64,000 nucleotides of DNA from Sarocladium kiliense (lineage: Eukaryota > Ascomycota > Sordariomycetes > Hypocreales > Sarocladiaceae): positions 186,001 to 250,000 of the forward strand of contig JAUZTG010000047.1 of NCBI GenBank assembly GCA_030734395.1. Direction: 5' to 3'. The notes under the pieces are model-generated. The model was not told where the DNA came from and did no database searches. It was given only the letters and a program-made list of their open reading frames with translations. Below are positions 58,971-64,000 of this stretch, piece after piece. Within the stretch, counting starts at the first letter, position 1. Each line of letters starts with the position of its first letter. Made by a program: the position numbers and the translations under genes.

Positions 58971-60370
58971 GGTTGGTCGAAATGTTGTATCAGAGGGGCA
59001 GGTAAATGCTGAAATGATGAGTTCAAGGTTCTCCACGATTCTGGCATGTAATCAATACTGTTCATCGAAGCAGGCGGAAAGCCTGGTATTTATACCTTCC
59101 TCAAGCTCGACTATTGGCAATCTTGTACGCCATCTATGATTTGGATCGTACTATGTAGATGACAGCGTTGCTCGTGCAAGGGAGCCAGCCACCCTGGCGA
59201 GATGGCAAGGCACACAGGTTCGCGAAGAATGTGTTGTCGGCTGACTTTCGAATACGGGCCTCGTCGGATTCACGCGCAGCAACAAGTCAGCCTGTGTCGC
59301 TATTATACGCCAAAGACGATGTAATTGTAGAGGGCTGACGCCGAACGACGTGGTACATGTAGCAGAGTAAGCATGGTGCAACCGGCATGTGCAGCACAAT
59401 GACATGATTCCACGTTAAGGTACTGAAAAAGAACCTGACGGAATTCCTGTGGAAGCGAGCTGAAAATGCATTAGTGTGCGGTCTGGTTACATTAAGGTTG
59501 CCTATGCTATGTGTCACAATCCGATCCACATGATGTAAGGCTACAGGCTATGATAGGCTTTCCTTCACTTGTTTGTCTTTACCTTGCATCGTTGAGACAC
59601 CATTTTATGCTCCCCTTAGTAAAGTATGCTTCCAGTTCATCACAGAGGACTGCAATGTTGGACTGGGATTGCACGCTCTAAATACGTCCTCTCACGCGGA
59701 ACAACACCCACATGAGAATACACGAAGGACTCTTCAGTTTCTTACTCACTTTTAGCCACGGTTCCTCCAGATTCCTCAGATAACATGAATGCTCAGCTTA
59801 CTCGAGTTAACCTGAAGCCTGGCTGCGCCTTGGAATTGCATTTTGTGCTCGCGGCGTTTCTCTAAGTCGAAACAGCCCTGATCTACGTGTGCTTATACTA
59901 CGTTATGGAGGGAAGGAATACTTAGCGTATCTTGGGGGCAAGATGGAAAGCAGTTCCCTCAACATCTACCGTTGGGCCGAGCCTCAGTCTTCCTTATCCC
60001 TCGCATTAGATGCCTGTGTTGGGGAGCGTAATGCTTCGTTAGTCCACGGTCGTCCCGAGTGACGAAGCAGTCAGCTCTTGGACTGCTTGGAACCGCCTTG
60101 ACTGCGCTTCTCGAGCTTGAGATTGTATTAGGAGATGTCTACCTTGGCTGAGGTGTTCGAACATTGGTAACGACTATCGTACTAAATTTGTTAGGTTACG
60201 GAAGCGATTCGGGTGGATATTGAGGCAGCTGGTTCGAAATATTCCGTGTCATTCAAAGAAAATACAAATATCTTTACTTCTTTATTCATTCTCTTTCTCA
60301 TAGTGAACTCCATGCGCCATATATGGTTTGAAGACAGCAGATACGGAGAACACTACACCATGCCTCGGCT
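58971..60370. other. Long AT-richer intergenic region
   Basis: About 1.4 kb between the small secreted protein gene and the SNG1-like gene. No frame longer than about 85 codons has recognisable content. A GGTTCGAA string at 60230 was checked as a tRNA B box and rejected. Apart from the TATA box below, nothing is seen. Confidence 0.5.
59087..59094 (-). promoter_or_regulatory. TATA box of the small secreted protein gene
   Basis: TATAAATA on the minus strand, about 117 bases before the ATG at 58970. The same octamer serves the secreted crotonase gene at 63828-63835. Confidence 0.5.
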
Positions 60371-61963
60371 CTACGAAGGGTTGGAGCCTACTAGTTTGAA
60401 GCTGGGGCCCAAATTTCCTCTCTGACTTGCCCAGGTCTCCATCCTCACAATTTCATTCCCGAGGGTTTCGATGTCCCTGTCCAGATTTTCGTCATCCTCT
60501 TTGTCGGTCCCTGCCGCCACTCCGCTAGGCGAACCCTCTTCGTCATTGTTCATCCCCGTTCTTGAGCTGGCCAATTCACTCCGAGCGTCAGGATTTGAGG
60601 CATAACCATTGTTGGTATCGATGCACGTGGAACGCCTAGCTTGCTCTCGTTTCATCTTTACCGCTACCTCGACACGCAGCCGCATCGCCTCCTTACCAGC
60701 TTCTTCAGCGATCACGGCCAAGTGACACCGTCGGTACACGCCGATTGTGGTGAGTACGAGCCCGATTATCTCGTAGGCAAACAAAATCGGCAGGGCAAAA
60801 TGCAAGTGCGGGTTGCAACCGCTGGACCAATTGTCGGTGAGGGTCTCATAGGCCGCATGGGCTGGCAAAGCGTACCCCCAGCGGTAGAAGGGCGACGATA
60901 GGTTGAAAGGGACCAAAATTGATGTGATGTTGGTCACAATCCATGTGATTAGTATCATGGGCACGTATTGAGGCGGGACCCAGATGGTAAAGACATCGAT
61001 GGCCAGGAAGTTGACATGGGAAAACAGCCATAAGATCAACCAGTTAAGGCCAAACTGTCCGCCGGAGACACCCCAGCCAGCTTTGAATGCCCAAATGGCG
61101 GCGGAAATCAGCAAAGACCCAGTCATGGTGAAAGCGACGGAGATGAGGTCTCTCGTGATGATGATACGCGTAGGCCATATCCTGGTGTAGATGTTGAGTT
61201 GCGCATAGAGCCCGTTGATGTTGGCCAGGAAGAAAAAGTCTTGGATCAGGACTAATACGATGCAGATCGTATTGTATACGGTTCGAGCGCCTTGGGTTGT
61301 GGGCTGGATGTTGATGGACGACAGCACCCAAGGGTTCGAGAAGGCCAGCAGCGCATCCGAATCATTGGCGGGCATCGTGGCCAGGACAAAGCTGCTGTTG
61401 CGTGCCATGTAAGCGGTACGGGCGGTACTGGAGAGCAGCCCAAGGTTGCCCGATATGACGGCGTCAACAACGGTAGGGTAGCGCGCCTCGTTCCAGATGT
61501 AGAACAGAGCATCAGAGCGATTGTACTCCGATGCGGACCCCGAGAGTGCGCCGACCAATCTTTCGGATGCCCCTGGAGCGGTATACAGTGCCGCCCAATA
61601 CTCGGCATTGCACACGACCTCTCTCAAGTCTGTCTCCGATGGGAACTCGGCTGCTGGGCGCTCCAAGAGAGTGGGGAAGTTTGTCGATTGCAGAGATCCG
61701 TAGGCATCCCGCACAGCGTCGCCGATTGCGCCGCCGTCGTAGTCGACCCAGAGCACCCTCATGTCGTGCGTGCGTGTTGGCTGCTGAAACAAGGATCCAA
61801 AGAGGTAGGAGAAAAGCCCGAGGAAGAGCAGCTGAAGGATTGTGAAGTTCAGCGCCGCTGCTCGGAAGAACTTTGCACGGTCGCGTTTGACTGCCGGATG
61901 GGAGATGGACAGCCTGTTGTCGCTGGCACGCGGATAGACATCGCGTATGACCGGCGGTAGCAT
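60371..61963 (-). CDS. SNG1-like membrane protein (DUF3533 family)
   Basis: A single exon encodes 530 residues from the first ATG at 61963; an in-frame GTG five codons upstream is not used here. A short cytosolic N-terminus leads into one span (FTILQLLFLGLFSYLFGSLF), a large extracytosolic loop with several NxS/T sites (about 70-230), then about five spans beginning TICIVLVLIQDFFFLANING, the family segment WALPAHAAYE-like (GYALPAHAAYETLTD) and a polar tail. This is the pattern of nitrosoguanidine-resistance protein SNG1 and relatives, distantly like ABC-2 type export permeases. It may act in export or resistance at the plasma membrane. The substrate is unknown. Confidence 0.82.
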   Translation of the reverse strand: MLPPVIRDVYPRASDNRLSISHPAVKRDRAKFFRAAALNFTILQLLFLGLFSYLFGSLFQQPTRTHDMRVLWVDYDGGAIGDAVRDAYGSLQSTNFPTLLERPAAEFPSETDLREVVCNAEYWAALYTAPGASERLVGALSGSASEYNRSDALFYIWNEARYPTVVDAVISGNLGLLSSTARTAYMARNSSFVLATMPANDSDALLAFSNPWVLSSINIQPTTQGARTVYNTICIVLVLIQDFFFLANINGLYAQLNIYTRIWPTRIIITRDLISVAFTMTGSLLISAAIWAFKAGWGVSGGQFGLNWLILWLFSHVNFLAIDVFTIWVPPQYVPMILITWIVTNITSILVPFNLSSPFYRWGYALPAHAAYETLTDNWSSGCNPHLHFALPILFAYEIIGLVLTTIGVYRRCHLAVIAEEAGKEAMRLRVEVAVKMKREQARRSTCIDTNNGYASNPDARSELASSRTGMNNDEEGSPSGVAAGTDKEDDENLDRDIETLGNEIVRMETWASQRGNLGPSFKLVGSNPS

Positions 61964-62857
61964 CGTGGAAAGCGTCACGACGTAGACGGACGCGGGAATG
62001 CCGACTGATGGTGATTGAATGAAATAAAATTGAAGGCAAGATTGAGCGAGACTGGAACCGGACTATATAAAGCCACAAGGGACGGGTATGTGGTGCTGAC
62101 TGTTTGCCATGTTAGCTGAGTGCGTAGCTCCGTGCCGATGTGCCGTGTACATGGTACTCATACAACTAACCCCCAGCTTGCACTATTTGACGACAAATAT
62201 ATATGTCAAGATAAAATTGAATTAAAAAGGAGGGAACTAAGGCATAGACTTCCATTTTCTGTTTCCTGGCTTGGGGGGTTTGAATAGTAAACATAGCGGG
62301 TTTCTGTCAGTATTTGTAAGGGGTGGGATGTCCGCCTAGTAAACGGCATCCATGCTGAAGTCATCACGGCTAGTCTCGTCTAGCGACTTTCCTTAGATCA
62401 TCACATGGGGTTCAGATTCATGCATTGCGACCGAAGAAGCAAGGTCCGCAAGGTCCGCGCTACTGGCTGTACACGAGAGAGGTGCGATTCCGTTGACTGT
62501 CTAGTTACCTAGGCGTGCAAGCCAGACTCTTATCAGTCACACACAGTAATTCTCCAAATTTAAAACTATCAGCATCGGCCCAATGTCGCACGGATCAATG
62601 TATTCGTGATCCCTTATATCTCTAAGCTTCGAGAAATATATTTAAGCACATGGAAAGGAAAATTCAGAGGAACTTGGATTACATAGCCACTCGTATACAG
62701 CAGATGTGGCAAGCATCATATAGTTAGGTACACAACCTTAGACGTAGACGCCTATGTTCACAGTGCAAGTAAGTTATACATATATGTATGCATGGACCCA
62801 ATGCGCACGCGATCTTCCCTTGTGTACATAAGCAAGATAAATCCTCAGAGTCCGTTA
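61964..62857. other. AT-rich intergenic region
   Basis: About 890 bases, clearly AT-richer than most of the window from about 62160 to 62780. TATATAA at 62064-62070 is self-similar on both strands and lies about 100 bases before the SNG1-like ATG. No gene, repeat array or RNA is seen. Confidence 0.5.
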
Positions 62858-63754
62858 TCAGTAGAGATACCGCACAATGTTATCATTGTTGTTCACTTCC
62901 CAGGACTTGGACTGGTTTTTCGACAAACGGAGTACATCTGCCACATTCTGTTGTACCTGTCCCATCGCTCCCAGCTGATCGAAACGGGCACGATCCTTGT
63001 CAAAAATTGACTTGGAGGGGGCTTGCTCTGCAATGCTAGCTTTCGTAGCCCGGAGTGCTTCCACTGAGAAAAGCGAGATCCTGGCGGCGAGGCTATCGAC
63101 ATGCTTCCGGAGAGCTTTGGCGCTAGGGTGCACAGAGTTGACCCAACCCACGCGAGCGGCTTCATGGCCACTGACTTGTGCTGCCGCGAGCATATATTCG
63201 GACGCACGGCCGGGGCCAATCTGTCTCACGAGCTGCTGGAGTCCCCCAACATGGATCAGGCCAACGGCGGCCTCAGGTGCGCCGAACTGTGCTTCTGGAC
63301 CGGCAAATCTCATATCCATCCTCAGGAGGTGTTCGTCTCCAGCGCCCCAGGCTCGGCCGTTGACCTCACCGATGAAGATAACCGGAGTCGTCAAGAGGAG
63401 GTCCAGGTTCTCGTAGTAGGTATCCAGAAGGGCGGATGAATTACGCCCTGGGATCGCATCCGGTATGAAAAGATTCAGGTCGATCGGAGCGGCCCAGAAG
63501 TCAGCTGTATCGCTATCGAATACGACAACCTTCGTTTCATTCTGATTATTCAGGCTGTGCATGAGGGCGTTGAATCCCTCGATGACGTTGGCATCCCAGA
63601 GATTAACAGGAGGGTTCGAAATGGTGACACGTTTGGCGCTGCACGCTTTGTTGATGCACGATTGCTTCAGGACCTTGGCTCCAGCTGCACCGTGCCAGAC
63701 TTGAGTCAAAGAAAGGAGACAGAGAATTCGGGTTCCAAATGTGAAGAAAGACAT
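62858..63754 (-). CDS. Crotonase-fold (enoyl-CoA hydratase/isomerase) protein with a signal peptide
   Basis: A single exon encodes 298 residues from the first ATG at 63754. The N-terminus is a signal peptide (SFFTFGTRILCLLSLTQVWHGAAGA) followed by a KQSCINKAC segment. The rest follows the crotonase fold: VVVFDSDTADFWAAPIDLN, IFIGEVNGRAWGAGDEHLL (oxyanion-hole loop), MRFAGPEAQFGAPEAAVGLIHVGG and a helical C-terminus. The usual second catalytic Glu position is kept in GAPEA. Several NxS/T sites (NQNET, GRNSS) suit a secreted glycoprotein. Crotonases normally act on CoA thioesters inside cells, so secretion suggests a changed function. The hydrophobic N-terminus could instead be a membrane anchor. 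Confidence 0.8.
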   Translation of the reverse strand: MSFFTFGTRILCLLSLTQVWHGAAGAKVLKQSCINKACSAKRVTISNPPVNLWDANVIEGFNALMHSLNNQNETKVVVFDSDTADFWAAPIDLNLFIPDAIPGRNSSALLDTYYENLDLLLTTPVIFIGEVNGRAWGAGDEHLLRMDMRFAGPEAQFGAPEAAVGLIHVGGLQQLVRQIGPGRASEYMLAAAQVSGHEAARVGWVNSVHPSAKALRKHVDSLAARISLFSVEALRATKASIAEQAPSKSIFDKDRARFDQLGAMGQVQQNVADVLRLSKNQSKSWEVNNNDNIVRYLY

Positions 63755-64000
63755 GTTGATGGGAGTGACTGTCAAGCGCTGGTTGATATTCGAGATAGTC
63801 TGGCATTCGTAGGCTCGAGCAGCATAGTATTTATAGCTCAGTGTCCCTCCATCCTGTCGCCCGTTATGTAAGTCTGGTACATGGATTCAGCCTCTGCCGA
63901 ATCTCCGACTCGTATAAGAGTATGCTGGTGTTTCTCGGATCATCCGGCTGAGTCTTAGACTCACTACACGAGCACATCCTGTCACTAGGTTGAGGTTGTT
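63755..64000. other. Crotonase promoter and window edge
   Basis: TATAAATA on the minus strand at 63835-63828 lies about 75 bases before the crotonase ATG. The remainder to the edge holds nothing I can support. Confidence 0.45.

Noticed and set aside
60225..60250. GGTTCGAA string resembling a tRNA B box
   Set aside because: No A box at the right distance, and the flanking bases cannot form a T stem or an acceptor stem.
61292..61960. 222-codon open frame on the plus strand
   Set aside because: Antisense to the SNG1-like gene, with no recognisable domain; the minus frame has membrane spans and family motifs.

Overview
The window is nuclear DNA of a filamentous ascomycete (Pezizomycotina). The evidence is short GT-AG introns (mostly 45-95 nt) with CTAAC/CTGAC-like branch sites in nearly every gene, several Zn2Cys6 regulators, a hydrophobin with class II features, a grg-1/ccg-1 homologue, a GH11-CBM1 xylanase and a large NACHT-ankyrin protein. 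The class cannot be fixed by eye. All exon coordinates were read by hand from splice signals and frame continuity, with no transcript support.

Left part (1-15.2 kb): the 5' end of an unknown gene at the edge; a sugar-type MFS transporter, a Zn2Cys6 regulator and a type-B carboxylesterase that may form a small ester/sugar utilisation group; then mitoribosomal mL41, a long HSL-type hydrolase, a hydrophobin, TSR2 and a BSD-domain protein.

15.7-22.2 kb: a RidA-type imine deaminase and a Zn2Cys6 regulator share a divergent promoter. They are followed by an NTF2/SnoaL-like protein, an NmrA-like protein and a D-amino-acid oxidase ending in the peroxisomal tripeptide AKL. DAO makes imino acids and RidA hydrolyses imines, so this reads as a candidate D-amino-acid catabolic cluster.

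23.6-39.7 kb: grg-1, with two perfect TGACGTCA boxes upstream; a dienelactone hydrolase; a degenerate DLH-like plus SnoaL fusion; an aldo-keto reductase; a zinc polyol-type dehydrogenase; a Dal5-type MFS transporter; an HpcH/HpaI aldolase with a likely mitochondrial presequence; and a Zn2Cys6 regulator. CGGAGC-containing dyads occur in three of the promoters here, two of them sharing an identical 16-mer. This looks like a sugar, sugar-acid or lactone catabolic cluster with its own operator and is the best candidate for an undescribed system in the window. A possible broken reading frame lies at 35.7-36.3 kb.

39.9-64 kb: a 2154-residue NACHT-ankyrin (NLR-like) protein; a GH11 xylanase with a seven-unit GGNT linker and CBM1; a YTP1-like membrane protein; MED11; TAF5; a Kre9/Knh1-like type I membrane protein; a small secreted protein; an SNG1-like membrane protein; and a crotonase-fold protein with a signal peptide. 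Gene density falls after 57 kb and the intergenic DNA there is more AT-rich.
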